From an uncultured Octadecabacter sp. (lineage in GTDB: Bacteria; Pseudomonadota; Alphaproteobacteria; Rhodobacterales; Rhodobacteraceae), in NCBI GenBank assembly GCA_937891785.1, contig CALAGN010000071.1:47463-111462 (forward strand): 64,000 nucleotides of DNA, in the 5' to 3' direction. The position numbers and the translations under genes are program-made. Each line of letters opens with the position of its first letter. The first letter of the stretch is position 1. The notes below the pieces were generated by a model. It was not told the DNA's origin. It did no database searches and saw only the letters and a list, made by a program, of their open reading frames with translations. This document shows positions 23,190 to 32,979 of the stretch, piece after piece.

Positions 23190-24220
23190 TTCCACAAACC
23201 TTTGCTGCGGCGGGATTGTTGCTGATGATAGCGGGGACGACTATGGCCGATACAACTTACCGGCTGCTTACGTTCGATGCGCTGAACGGTTGGGCCGATG
23301 ATGATCATCAGGCTGCTCTCGAGGTGTTTTTGAACACTTGCGGTGATTTGGATAATCCTGATTGGCGGTCCCTTTGCGAGATGGGATCGACGATAGAGGA
23401 TGCCCGAACCTTTTTTGAACACGCATTTCAGCCGGTTTTGATAGACGACGGACAAGATCCGCTTTTTACCGGTTATTACGAACCAGAATTGCAGGGCGCG
23501 CTGGAACAAGGCGGTCCGTTTCAGTATCCACTTTATGCCCTACCAGACGAGGTTCAGACCGCCACTGCATGGCTGACACGGCAAGAAATAGAAGAGACCG
23601 ACGCGCTTGCCGATCGCGGGCTGGAAATTGCGTGGATCGACGATCCTGTCGACGTATTTTTCCTTCAGGTGCAAGGGTCGGGGCGTATTCGCCTGCGAGA
23701 CGGCAATATGATCCGCGTTGGCTATGGCGGGAAGAACGGCCACGAATACAGCTCAGTGGGGGCCGAACTTGTTCGCCAAGACGTCTATCAGGAGCATCAG
23801 GTTTCCGCGCAGGTCATTCGTAATTGGGTCCGCAACAACCCCGAGGAAGGCCGCGCCCTACTTTGGACCAACCAAAGCTATGTTTTCTTTCGCCAAGTCA
23901 GCGAAGTACCCGCAGATCGTGGCCCACTAGGGGCCATGAACCGGTCGATCACTGAGCTGCGGTCGATTGCTGTTGATCCGGCATTCATTCCGCTTGGCGC
24001 TCCGGTTTGGATCGAAAAAGAGGGTGCGACCCCGATGCGCCGGCTGATGGTGGCCCAAGACACCGGATCGGCCATAAAAGGTGCGCAGCGCGCCGACGTA
24101 TTTTTTGGAACGGGCCAACAGGCGGGCCGCGCTGCGGGCCGCGTTAGGGATGGTGGGCGACTTGTTGTGCTGCTCCCGATTCAGCGTGCCTATGCCTTGC
24201 TGACCGAAACAATCGAATGA
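23186..24220 (+). CDS. mltA: Membrane-bound lytic murein transglycosylase A (MltA)
   Basis: FTGYYEPELQGA; DVFFLQVQGSGRIRLRDG; AQDTGSAIKGAQRADVFFGTG (3D domain). Confidence 0.95.
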   Translation: MIPQTFAAAGLLLMIAGTTMADTTYRLLTFDALNGWADDDHQAALEVFLNTCGDLDNPDWRSLCEMGSTIEDARTFFEHAFQPVLIDDGQDPLFTGYYEPELQGALEQGGPFQYPLYALPDEVQTATAWLTRQEIEETDALADRGLEIAWIDDPVDVFFLQVQGSGRIRLRDGNMIRVGYGGKNGHEYSSVGAELVRQDVYQEHQVSAQVIRNWVRNNPEEGRALLWTNQSYVFFRQVSEVPADRGPLGAMNRSITELRSIAVDPAFIPLGAPVWIEKEGATPMRRLMVAQDTGSAIKGAQRADVFFGTGQQAGRAAGRVRDGGRLVVLLPIQRAYALLTETIE

Positions 24221-24807
24221 GCAGGCGGCCAAGGCACCTGAGCGCTGAGGAGCGTGCATTATGGGATGTCGTCGCGCGGCGAACACAACCAATTGAAAAA
24301 CCACGCGCGGTTCCGGCATCAATGCAGCCGCGCGTCAGGGCGGTCAAATCCCCAAAGCAAAATCAACCTATTCCCCAATTCAATGTCGGCCAAAGCGTTG
24401 ATCATCACGGCACGAATGATTTGTTGCCGTCGCTTTCACAGCAACTGGCCAATACGCCGCTGTCCATGGACCGCAAATCTTTTGGCAAACTCAAGCGTGG
24501 CAAGATCCAACCAGAAGGGCGGATTGATCTTCACGGAATGACACTGGATCAAGCCCATCCCGCTTTGGTTTCGTTTATTCTGTCGTCCCATGCGGCGGGA
24601 AAGCGGCTTGTTCTGGTCATAACGGGCAAAGGAAAACCCCGCGATGACGGCGGTCCGATCCCGACCCGTCTTGGGGTGCTGCGGCATCAGGTGCCGCAAT
24701 GGCTTGGGCTGGCACCGCTCTCGGGCGCTGTTTTGCAGATCAGCGAGGCCCACCTGAAACATGGTGGACACGGGGCCCTCTATGTCTACTTACGCCGTAG
24801 CCACTAA
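24217..24807 (+). CDS. Smr/MutS2 domain protein
   Basis: GRIDLHGMTLDQAHPALVSFI...LVITGKG; short HGGHGALYVYLRR tail. Confidence 0.9.
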   Translation: MSRRPRHLSAEERALWDVVARRTQPIEKPRAVPASMQPRVRAVKSPKQNQPIPQFNVGQSVDHHGTNDLLPSLSQQLANTPLSMDRKSFGKLKRGKIQPEGRIDLHGMTLDQAHPALVSFILSSHAAGKRLVLVITGKGKPRDDGGPIPTRLGVLRHQVPQWLGLAPLSGAVLQISEAHLKHGGHGALYVYLRRSH

Positions 24808-26013
24808 GGCGCTTTGAAAGCGGAAAATCCCGACGGTTGCGCAAAGACCCGCAAAAACAAAGTAGACAGCGAGGCTGATCATCTGTTCGGGAAATGTGAT
24901 GCCGAAGTCGATGAGCGCACCAGTTACACCTGGACCAATAGCTGACCCAAACACCATGACGGCCGCCGCTGTTGCTTTGATCGATCCAAGGTGCCGCGTG
25001 CCAAAAAACGTAGCCCAGAATGATGCTGGAACGGTCGATTGCATACCCTGCCCAAGCCCGAACACGACAAGTCCGATCGCGGCTTGGCCGATGGTCTGTG
25101 CGTAGGCCAAAATCAGAAACGACAGCGCGAACGGAAGCATATAAAACGGGATTAGCCGGTGAACACCCACACGATCAATTACGCTACCAGACGCGAAAGT
25201 TGCGACAATTGCTGTGGTCGTTAATAGCGGCATTAGGGCGACGTAACTGACAAGCTCCCACCCCTTTACTTCGGTCAGATGAACCTGCTGAAAAAACAGC
25301 GCGGTGCCCCAAGCGGGCGGGCCAAGCAACACAGGCACCATGAGCCAGAAAAGTGGACTGCGCAAAACCTGCGCGCGAGTCCAATGCCTGCCATTCATAC
25401 CAGCGGATTGATTGGCCGCAGCCATGCTTGATGGTGCGCGCTCAAGGCGCAAAAGACGCAGTTGGAGCGGAATTGTCAGAACCACAAGAACGGCCGCCAA
25501 GACCCAAAGGCTGCGCCACGTCACCACCGCAAGAAGGGCTACGAAAATCACGGGCAAGATTGCCTGGGCGACCGAAAACCCCATCGACGCAATCGACAAG
25601 GCGCGTCCGCGTGTTGCCTCAAACCAACGGGCCATCGAAACGGCTGAAAGTTGCGACATCATTCCTTGGCCAAAGACCCGCAGGGCAAAGATCACGCCTA
25701 TCAAAACGACCGCGTTCGGAACCACGGCCATTGCCAGACAGGCCAATGCCAAACCGATCATGACCCACACAGCAAGAGACCGCGCGCGGAACCTGTCTGT
25801 TAACGCGCCCGCCCAGACCATCGCGATGGCCGACACAGTCGTGCCAATGGTGTAAATACCACCCCATTGCCCATCGCTCAGCCCAAAGTCGCCCTTAATC
25901 TCGCTAGCGAAAAGCGAGATGAAGTAGGTCTGTCCGTACGATGATGTGAACGCAAAAAGGAAACCAGCCAAAAGGAAGGCCGCATTTTCGCGCAAGAAGC
26001 TAAACCATGTCAT
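24790..26013 (-). CDS. MFS transporter
   Basis: ~12 TM hydrophobic pattern; YGQTYFISLFASEIKGDFGLSDGQWGGIYTIGT. Confidence 0.85.
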   Translation of the reverse strand: MTWFSFLRENAAFLLAGFLFAFTSSYGQTYFISLFASEIKGDFGLSDGQWGGIYTIGTTVSAIAMVWAGALTDRFRARSLAVWVMIGLALACLAMAVVPNAVVLIGVIFALRVFGQGMMSQLSAVSMARWFEATRGRALSIASMGFSVAQAILPVIFVALLAVVTWRSLWVLAAVLVVLTIPLQLRLLRLERAPSSMAAANQSAGMNGRHWTRAQVLRSPLFWLMVPVLLGPPAWGTALFFQQVHLTEVKGWELVSYVALMPLLTTTAIVATFASGSVIDRVGVHRLIPFYMLPFALSFLILAYAQTIGQAAIGLVVFGLGQGMQSTVPASFWATFFGTRHLGSIKATAAAVMVFGSAIGPGVTGALIDFGITFPEQMISLAVYFVFAGLCATVGIFRFQSALVATA

Positions 26014-26058
26014 TCAGTACCTTTGGTTGCGCGCGGACAGAATTGAAAGCAATTTTCG

Positions 26059-27150
26059 TTAAGGCAAAATTGTTATGGGCGAAAGAATGATTTGGGTCGC
26101 ATTTCGCAAGGTCAACACAGTACCGGGAAACAACCCTACGCGGCTCGTAAGGTCGGCCTGAAACGCTGAATCGACATCGCTAACCCTCCCAAGAACCGCC
26201 AAAAGCGCGGGTGAATTCCCAACGGTAAAATGGTGCGTTCCCCGTCCAAATTCTGAGACGTCGAAGAGTGTGACGTTAAGATCAGCGATCCGTTCAACGT
26301 CTCTGATATTCCCAAGACGTTCGGCTTGTCCGGTGATCCCTGCAGACAAGGCGAGCAAACGATCACGGCGTGAATGGAAAATAACGAAGGGATCTGGCAA
26401 AGTGCCGATCCTGTCGACCTGTTTGCGAAACAGTTCAATGTCCACATCCGGTGAAATGAGGACAACCCCGTCCACGATCCGGCTGGCCCGTCCGGGCGTT
26501 TGAATTTCGATCTGGCGCAGAGCCTCCATGACCAACAACGCCCCGATAGAATGACCAACCAGGATCACATCGTCTGCACCAGCCGCATCAATCTGTTCGA
26601 GCAATTCCTGTAGCCCGTCACGGGCGAAAAGGACGCTGTCGTGATCGTAGCTATAACCAAGCGGGTTTCCGATGCTTGGCCATGAATAATGCACCCCAAT
26701 CCCAGGCAAATCGAGATCGTGCGACAGCTGTGCAAGCCGCATCATGCCTTCGCCAAATTTGGTATTAAAGCCGTGAACATAGATGATCACGCTTCGATCG
26801 GGACGAGCCCTTAGTTGCTGCCGCAATTCGTTGCGAAACACTTCGGGGGTACTGTAGCCATAGCGATCGGTCGCAACAAAGTCGGTCGCAAGGTCGGGTT
26901 CGGTTGTGGGATATGTGATGTCGCCTGCAACCCGATCTTGTGGGACCGAAACGTCAAATCGGCCATAGGTCGAAGCAGCGCTGCGTCCGCCACCATAGAC
27001 ATCAAGGCCGGTTTCGTCAGCGGTTCGGGTGGTTGCAAAATAAATCGGCAGGACTTCGGCGCTGTCCGCAACCCCATCCACAAGCACCATTGCTCCGCGC
27101 GGGGTGCAGGCGGCGATTACCAAAGCCAATGAAATAACCAGCGAACGCAT
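26059..27150 (-). CDS. Alpha/beta hydrolase (DUF900-like), predicted lipoprotein
   Basis: Lipobox-like LVIAAC; VIIYVHGFNTKFGEG; LVGHSIGALLVMEAL. Confidence 0.8.
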   Translation of the reverse strand: MRSLVISLALVIAACTPRGAMVLVDGVADSAEVLPIYFATTRTADETGLDVYGGGRSAASTYGRFDVSVPQDRVAGDITYPTTEPDLATDFVATDRYGYSTPEVFRNELRQQLRARPDRSVIIYVHGFNTKFGEGMMRLAQLSHDLDLPGIGVHYSWPSIGNPLGYSYDHDSVLFARDGLQELLEQIDAAGADDVILVGHSIGALLVMEALRQIEIQTPGRASRIVDGVVLISPDVDIELFRKQVDRIGTLPDPFVIFHSRRDRLLALSAGITGQAERLGNIRDVERIADLNVTLFDVSEFGRGTHHFTVGNSPALLAVLGRVSDVDSAFQADLTSRVGLFPGTVLTLRNATQIILSPITILP

Positions 27151-27210
27151 GGAAAACCTCGGGTCAATCAGCCATTCTTAGGCCAATCCCACACGCGTTT
27201 CCAGCAAACA

Positions 27211-28515
27211 TTATAGAACGTAGCGACTAAGGTCGGTTGAGCGGGAAAGCTCGCCGAGGTGCTTCTCAACGAATTCGGCGTTGACCTCGACCTTGTCGCC
27301 TGACCGATCCGGCGCGGCAAAGGACAAATCCTCGAAAACCCGCTCAAGCACAGTGTAAAGACGGCGCGCGCCGATATTTTCAACGGCTTCGTTTACTTCG
27401 GCAGCGATCTTGGCAAGGGCAGCAATACCATCCTCGGTAAACGTCACGGTGACCTCTTCGGTTGCCATAAGGGCGCTATACTGCCGGGTTAGCGCATTTT
27501 CCGTCTCGGTCAAAATGCGCACAAAGTCGCCTTCGGTCAGCGCGCGTAGGGTCACCCGGATCGGCAGGCGCCCCTGCAATTCCGGCAAAAGATCAGAGGG
27601 TTTTGCGATATGAAACGCGCCAGACGCGATGAACAGGATGTGGTCGGTCTTGATCGGCCCGTGTTTCGTGCTGACGGTCGTGCCTTCGATCAGCGGCAAA
27701 AGATCACGCTGCACACCCTCGCGCGATACGTCTGCGCCGCGCGCATCTGCATTACGGCAGACCTTGTCGATTTCATCCAGAAAAACGATGCCGTCCTGCT
27801 CGACCGATTCAAGCGCGGCCTTGATGACAGATTCATCGTCAAGCAGCTTGTCAGCCTCGTCCGCGATGAGCAGACCATAGCTTTCGGCAACGGTGACGCG
27901 CTTTTTCGTGGTGCGCCCGCCAAGGGCTTTGCCAAAGAGCGCCCCAAGATCCATCCCTGGCCCCATTCCAGGTTGACCTGGCATTTCAAAGCCTTGCATC
28001 GGACTGGATGTATCAGCGATCTCGATCTCGATCATTGTCTGATCCAGTTCGCCAGTGCGCAGCTTCTTGCGGAACATATCGCGCGTGCCGCTGCGTGCGG
28101 CTATGCCAGCGATGGCGGTAACGACGCGCTCTTCTGCTTCTGCTTCGGCCTTGGATTTCACATCATCGCGCATATTTTCGCGGACCTGCACAATGGCGGC
28201 ATCCATCAGATCACGGATGATCTGTTCGACGTCACGACCGACATAGCCGACCTCGGTGAATTTCGTCGCCTCGACCTTGATGAATGGCGCGCGGGCAAGT
28301 TTTGCCAAACGGCGGGAAATCTCGGTTTTGCCGACACCCGTGGGCCCGATCATCAGGATATTCTTGGGATAAACCTCGTCACGCAGATCATCGCCCAACT
28401 GCTTGCGCCGCCAACGGTTCCGCAAAGCCACAGCAACAGCGCGTTTGGCATCGTTCTGGCCAATGATAAAACGGTCAAGTTCGCTCACGATCTCGCGGGG
28501 GGTCAGGTCTGTCAT
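27211..28515 (-). CDS. hslU: ATP-dependent protease ATPase subunit HslU
   Basis: [50 protein letters not shown]-terminal DLSRYVL. Confidence 0.98.
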   Translation of the reverse strand: MTDLTPREIVSELDRFIIGQNDAKRAVAVALRNRWRRKQLGDDLRDEVYPKNILMIGPTGVGKTEISRRLAKLARAPFIKVEATKFTEVGYVGRDVEQIIRDLMDAAIVQVRENMRDDVKSKAEAEAEERVVTAIAGIAARSGTRDMFRKKLRTGELDQTMIEIEIADTSSPMQGFEMPGQPGMGPGMDLGALFGKALGGRTTKKRVTVAESYGLLIADEADKLLDDESVIKAALESVEQDGIVFLDEIDKVCRNADARGADVSREGVQRDLLPLIEGTTVSTKHGPIKTDHILFIASGAFHIAKPSDLLPELQGRLPIRVTLRALTEGDFVRILTETENALTRQYSALMATEEVTVTFTEDGIAALAKIAAEVNEAVENIGARRLYTVLERVFEDLSFAAPDRSGDKVEVNAEFVEKHLGELSRSTDLSRYVL

Positions 28516-29069
28516 TTGCTGATCTTCTCTACAGTGAGGTTTCCGTTGGTATAGACACAGATGTCGCTGGCAATCGCCATGGCGCGACGCGCGATCGCTT
28601 CGGCGTCATGATCGCTGTCCATCAGTGCGCGCCCTGCGGCGAGCGCGAAATTACCGCCTGATCCAATCGCGGTCACATCGTGTTCGGGTTCCAGCACATC
28701 GCCAGCGCCAGTGATCACCAACAGGTCGGACCCGTCAGTGACGATCAGCATCGCTTCAAGTTTCTGGAGGTATTTGTCGGTGCGCCAGTCTTTGGCCAAT
28801 TCAACGCTGGCCCGCTGCAGTTGCCCCGGCGTTGCCTCAAGCTTTTTCTCAAGCCGCTCCAGCAAAGTGAATGCATCAGCCGTCGATCCTGCAAATCCGG
28901 CAACAACATCATAGCCACCAATGGACAAGCGGCGCACTTTGCGCGCGGTGCCTTTCATGACAGTCTGGCCAACGCTGACCTGCCCGTCACCGGCGATGAC
29001 AACTTCGCCACCTTTGCGCACACCTATGATCGTCGTACCGTGCCAGCCGGGAAACTCTTGATTTGCCAT
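28512..29069 (-). CDS. hslV: ATP-dependent protease peptidase subunit HslV
   Basis: [40 protein letters not shown]. Confidence 0.98.
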   Translation of the reverse strand: MANQEFPGWHGTTIIGVRKGGEVVIAGDGQVSVGQTVMKGTARKVRRLSIGGYDVVAGFAGSTADAFTLLERLEKKLEATPGQLQRASVELAKDWRTDKYLQKLEAMLIVTDGSDLLVITGAGDVLEPEHDVTAIGSGGNFALAAGRALMDSDHDAEAIARRAMAIASDICVYTNGNLTVEKISK

Positions 29070-29132
29070 GACGTTATCCTTTTGCTTGAAAAACTATATG
29101 GCGGCGCTGGGCTGCGGGCACAAGGTCGCCAC

Positions 29133-29156
29133 AAAAAAGGGCGCCCAAAAGCGCCC
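29133..29156 (-). terminator. Rho-independent terminator downstream of trxA
   Basis: Minus strand reads GGGCGC-TTTTGG-GCGCCC-TTTTTT. Confidence 0.75.
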
Positions 29157-29180
29157 GTTCTTAGTTATTTTTGGCTGATT

Positions 29181-29501
29181 CTAGATGGAATCTTCGATCC
29201 AGCCTTTCAGTGCTGCCTTGGGGGCTGCGCCTGTCTTGTTGGCAACCACTTCGCCGTCTTTGAATAGGAATAGCGCTGGAATACCGCGCACACCCATTTG
29301 GGCGGGGGAATTCGGGTTTTCGTCAACGTTCACTTTGACGACTTTGACTTTGCCAGCCATCTCTTCGGATAGCTCCTCCAAAGCGGGGCCGATCTGTTTG
29401 CAGGGGCCGCACCACTCCGCCCAGAAATCCACGACAACGGGAATATCGGACTGGCGGACTTCGGCATCAAACGTGTCGTCGGTAACTGCTACGGTTGCCA
29501 T
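29181..29501 (-). CDS. trxA: Thioredoxin
   Basis: [22 protein letters not shown]. Confidence 0.97.
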   Translation of the reverse strand: MATVAVTDDTFDAEVRQSDIPVVVDFWAEWCGPCKQIGPALEELSEEMAGKVKVVKVNVDENPNSPAQMGVRGIPALFLFKDGEVVANKTGAAPKAALKGWIEDSI

Positions 29502-29583
29502 TGGGGTCTCCTTGGCCTGTGTTGTGCGCCCAAAAAGCGCAAATCATATCGAAAATGGAATGTATGAAGGCACCGGCGGGTCG

Positions 29584-32500
29584 TCAAGCCACGCTCGCGT
29601 TTTCAAGGGCGGTATCAAGCAAACGATCAGGAATGTGGACAAGGTTTGCGGTTGCAGTCCAAAGGATTGCGGCATCGATTCGGCGATCCGGAAAAATTTG
29701 CGCAACCGCATCACGATAGACAGCCATTTGCCGCAAAAGACCGATGGGCGTCTGGTCTGGCTGGTCTGGCACAAGCCGGTTTGATTTGAAATCAACAATC
29801 AGCACGCTGTCGTCTTCTACAATAAGGCGGTCAATCGTGCCGTGAACCCGACATCCGTCCAGCGCTGGGATTACGGCGCTCACGTCAACCTCGGCCAAGG
29901 CGGTATCATTAAAGACATGCGCCAAGTGCGGTGCGTCGATAAGGGCGCAGGCATCTTTGACCAAAGTTTCAGCCTCGGACCCATCCACCGGAAATGGCTG
30001 AGCAGCAACAAGCCCGTGCCCCAGCGCCGGTCGCATTTCCTTGGGATGTATTGGCAAATGCTCAAGCAGCAGATGGATAATGGTGCCACGTTGCAAAGCA
30101 CTTTCGACGTCCAAAGCTGATGAATCGTCGGGCATTACTTTGGCCCCGCCAAGATCAGAAGGTGAAATGGTGCCGCGGTTCCTGGAGGGCTTATCGACGG
30201 GACCGAACTCTGGTGGTGTCGGTTTTGCGACAGGCTGGCCCGCAATTTTTTTCGCAGGAAGGGTGTCCCAGTCTAGATGGGTTAGACGTAAACCTTCACC
30301 GCCGGGCAGGGGGTGTGTAACGGCCCCCGCGTGGCGCATGCCGTCCTCGACCGTGCTATACCAACTGTCATCGCCGGTGCCGGTTTCACCAGCTGCGCAA
30401 ACTATAAGCCATTTTTCGGCGCGGGTCATCGCGACATAAAGCAAACGGCGGCGCTCGCGGATTTGTGCTGCGACCATTTCTTCATGAACGTCCGCCATTG
30501 GGGCGGGCATCTCGGCCCTTTTGACCTTCCACATGACATGCGGCTTGGCGCTATAGATTTCGCTGCGAATTTCGTTGGCTTTGGTGTTTTTGGCCGTGTC
30601 TGGCAAGATCACGATCGGGGCCTCAAGCCCCTTGGAGCCATGGACCGTCATGACCCGGATACGATCACCTGCACTGTCCATCTGGCGTTTGATTTGCACA
30701 TCTTCGGTTTCAAGCCAGTTCAAGAAACCTGTCAGGCTTGGCACAGACGCCCGTTCATAGGACAGGGCCTGCGACAAAAGCGCGTCAATCCCGTCTTCGA
30801 CCTCGGGCCCAAGCCGGGCGAGAAGTAGTTTGCGCCCATTATGGCGGGTTAAGATACGCCCGATCAAATCATAGGGACGCAGGAAATCTGCCTTACGCAG
30901 AAGATCGTCCAGAATCGTATAGGCTTCTGTCATCTCGGTAGAATCGCGCAAGTTCTGCCAAAGATACCGTCCTTTGGCGCGACCCTGTGCCAGCGTGAAA
31001 AGCTGTTGTTCGCTCAACCCGAAAAGAGGCGAGCGAAGAGCGGATGCGAGTGAAAGATCATCCTCGGGCAACGCAATAAATTGCAGCAGTGCGGAGATGT
31101 CTTTCACGGCAAGTTCGGCGGCGAGCTTCAGTCGGTCAGCGCCCGCAACATCCAGTCCCTTGGCCTTGCAAGCAGTGATGATTTCACCGAACAGATCGCT
31201 TCGTCTTTGTACCAATATCAGGACGTCGCCTGCGGTAATCGGGCGGCTTTCATAAACATCAGTTTGATCGACTTCGGCCGGAATAGTCTCGTATTTGATC
31301 AGCCTATCAACCTCATTGGCAATCTGTTCGGCTAACTGGACGGTGTGATGGTGGCTGCCTTTTGAATCGACGGGCTTGAACCACGGCTTATCGGGGTCTT
31401 CCTTTTCGTCCGGTTCAATCGCCACCCAAAGATCGACCCTTCCGGGCATGTTTTCCTTGAAAGCGCGGTGGCTGACCTCAGCTTCAAGCCCTTCGGAGCG
31501 CTCGCCAGTAAAGGTGCGATCTACGAGGGTCAGAATAGCACCCGATGATCTGAAAGAATGCTCTAACGACAAGTCCTGCAAATCAACGCTGACTTTGCTT
31601 AACTCAGCAGCAAAGTGGTCGCGCATCCGGTCAAATCCTTCGGGGTCGGCGCCTTGAAACGAATAGATTGATTGCTTTTTGTCGCCGACGACAAAAATGG
31701 TGCGCGCGCGGTCCGGGTGCGCACCCTCGCCGGTTGCGAACTCTTGCGCGAGGTTGCGGATGACGGCCCATTGATCGGGGCTGGTATCTTGGGCTTCGTC
31801 AACAAGGATGTGGTCAATGCCGCCATCCAGCCTGAACAAGACCCATTGCGCAACCAAAGGGTCGGTTAGCAGCGCGCGCGCCTTGCGGATTTGATCGTCG
31901 AAACTCAGCATACCGCGGCGCAACTTGGCATCCTCAAGGCGGGGGATGAATTTTGACGCGAAATTATAAAGCACGCGCGTTTTTTCAAGGGCAAGAAACG
32001 CTAGCCTTTGCATCCGTGCCTCGGCCACACGGTCCATGAAATCATCGAGGTCCGCCGCCAATTCTGGGTGTGTTTCGCGGGTTCCTTTGGTCGGAAATGC
32101 CCCGGCCTTGGACCCGAACGCCGCCTTTGCCCCAGCGCCAAACAGAAAGACACCCTCAAAGACAGCGAGGTCGCGCAGGGCGAGCGGATGATCAAAGCCG
32201 ACGTCAACCAGCCTGTCCGCAGCCTTCACTTCTGTTGACGTCCCCTTGGCACAAATGGAAATCAGGTCACGAACGATTTGCAAATCGGCAGCCTGCACCA
32301 CGTTATCCACGATCTGGCGCGCGGTGGTGTTTGAAGGCAAAAGAAACAGGTCCGCAAGTGCGTCCTCGTTAAAGCCATCAAGGAACGTTTCTGCGTGTCG
32401 GGCGATCTCGGCGGTGATCTTGCCCAAGCCCTCGCCGGAAAAGTGTCGGGCAAGGTTGCGGACCACATCCTCATCACCGCCAAGCACCATGTCGTCGATT

Positions 32501-32979
32501 ACTTCTGCGCGCAGCAAATCGGCGGCGCGATCTTCCATTTCAGTGAATTGCGGGCTGATCCCTGCTTCAAGTGGGAAGCGACGCAGGAGACCGGCACAAA
32601 ACGAATGGATCGTCTGAATCTTCAACCCGCCAGGTGTCTCGATTGCGCCTGCAAAAAGCACACGCGCGATGCGCAAGCGCTCGGCATCAATCGACCCTAA
32701 AACGCCCAAATCCTGCAATTCCTTGCGCAAGTCATCGTTGGCCATCATCGCCCACGCACCAAGCCGCGCAAAAAGCCGGTTCTGCATCTCGCTTGCGGCG
32801 GCTTTAGTATAGGTAAGGCAAAGGATATTCTGAGGGTCCGTCCCGCCGAGCAAAAGACGGGCAACGCGATCGGTTAAGACCCGCGTTTTACCCGATCCGG
32901 CATTGGCCGACAGCCAGGTTGAATTGCGCGGATTTGCGGCTTCGATCTGACGCTGTGTGGCTTCGTTTGGGGCGGTCAT
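29584..32979 (-). CDS. addA: Double-strand break repair helicase AddA
   Basis: STWLSANAGSGKTRVLTDRVARLLL; UvrD-like motifs DEAQDTSPDQW, MTVHGSKGLEAPIVILPD; nuclease-like VLIVDFKSNR near C-terminus. Confidence 0.95.
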   Translation of the reverse strand: MTAPNEATQRQIEAANPRNSTWLSANAGSGKTRVLTDRVARLLLGGTDPQNILCLTYTKAAASEMQNRLFARLGAWAMMANDDLRKELQDLGVLGSIDAERLRIARVLFAGAIETPGGLKIQTIHSFCAGLLRRFPLEAGISPQFTEMEDRAADLLRAEVIDDMVLGGDEDVVRNLARHFSGEGLGKITAEIARHAETFLDGFNEDALADLFLLPSNTTARQIVDNVVQAADLQIVRDLISICAKGTSTEVKAADRLVDVGFDHPLALRDLAVFEGVFLFGAGAKAAFGSKAGAFPTKGTRETHPELAADLDDFMDRVAEARMQRLAFLALEKTRVLYNFASKFIPRLEDAKLRRGMLSFDDQIRKARALLTDPLVAQWVLFRLDGGIDHILVDEAQDTSPDQWAVIRNLAQEFATGEGAHPDRARTIFVVGDKKQSIYSFQGADPEGFDRMRDHFAAELSKVSVDLQDLSLEHSFRSSGAILTLVDRTFTGERSEGLEAEVSHRAFKENMPGRVDLWVAIEPDEKEDPDKPWFKPVDSKGSHHHTVQLAEQIANEVDRLIKYETIPAEVDQTDVYESRPITAGDVLILVQRRSDLFGEIITACKAKGLDVAGADRLKLAAELAVKDISALLQFIALPEDDLSLASALRSPLFGLSEQQLFTLAQGRAKGRYLWQNLRDSTEMTEAYTILDDLLRKADFLRPYDLIGRILTRHNGRKLLLARLGPEVEDGIDALLSQALSYERASVPSLTGFLNWLETEDVQIKRQMDSAGDRIRVMTVHGSKGLEAPIVILPDTAKNTKANEIRSEIYSAKPHVMWKVKRAEMPAPMADVHEEMVAAQIRERRRLLYVAMTRAEKWLIVCAAGETGTGDDSWYSTVEDGMRHAGAVTHPLPGGEGLRLTHLDWDTLPAKKIAGQPVAKPTPPEFGPVDKPSRNRGTISPSDLGGAKVMPDDSSALDVESALQRGTIIHLLLEHLPIHPKEMRPALGHGLVAAQPFPVDGSEAETLVKDACALIDAPHLAHVFNDTALAEVDVSAVIPALDGCRVHGTIDRLIVEDDSVLIVDFKSNRLVPDQPDQTPIGLLRQMAVYRDAVAQIFPDRRIDAAILWTATANLVHIPDRLLDTALENASVA

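Noticed and set aside
27610-28554. 314 aa plus-strand ORF antisense to hslU
   Set aside because: No recognisable motif; hslU is unambiguous on the minus strand
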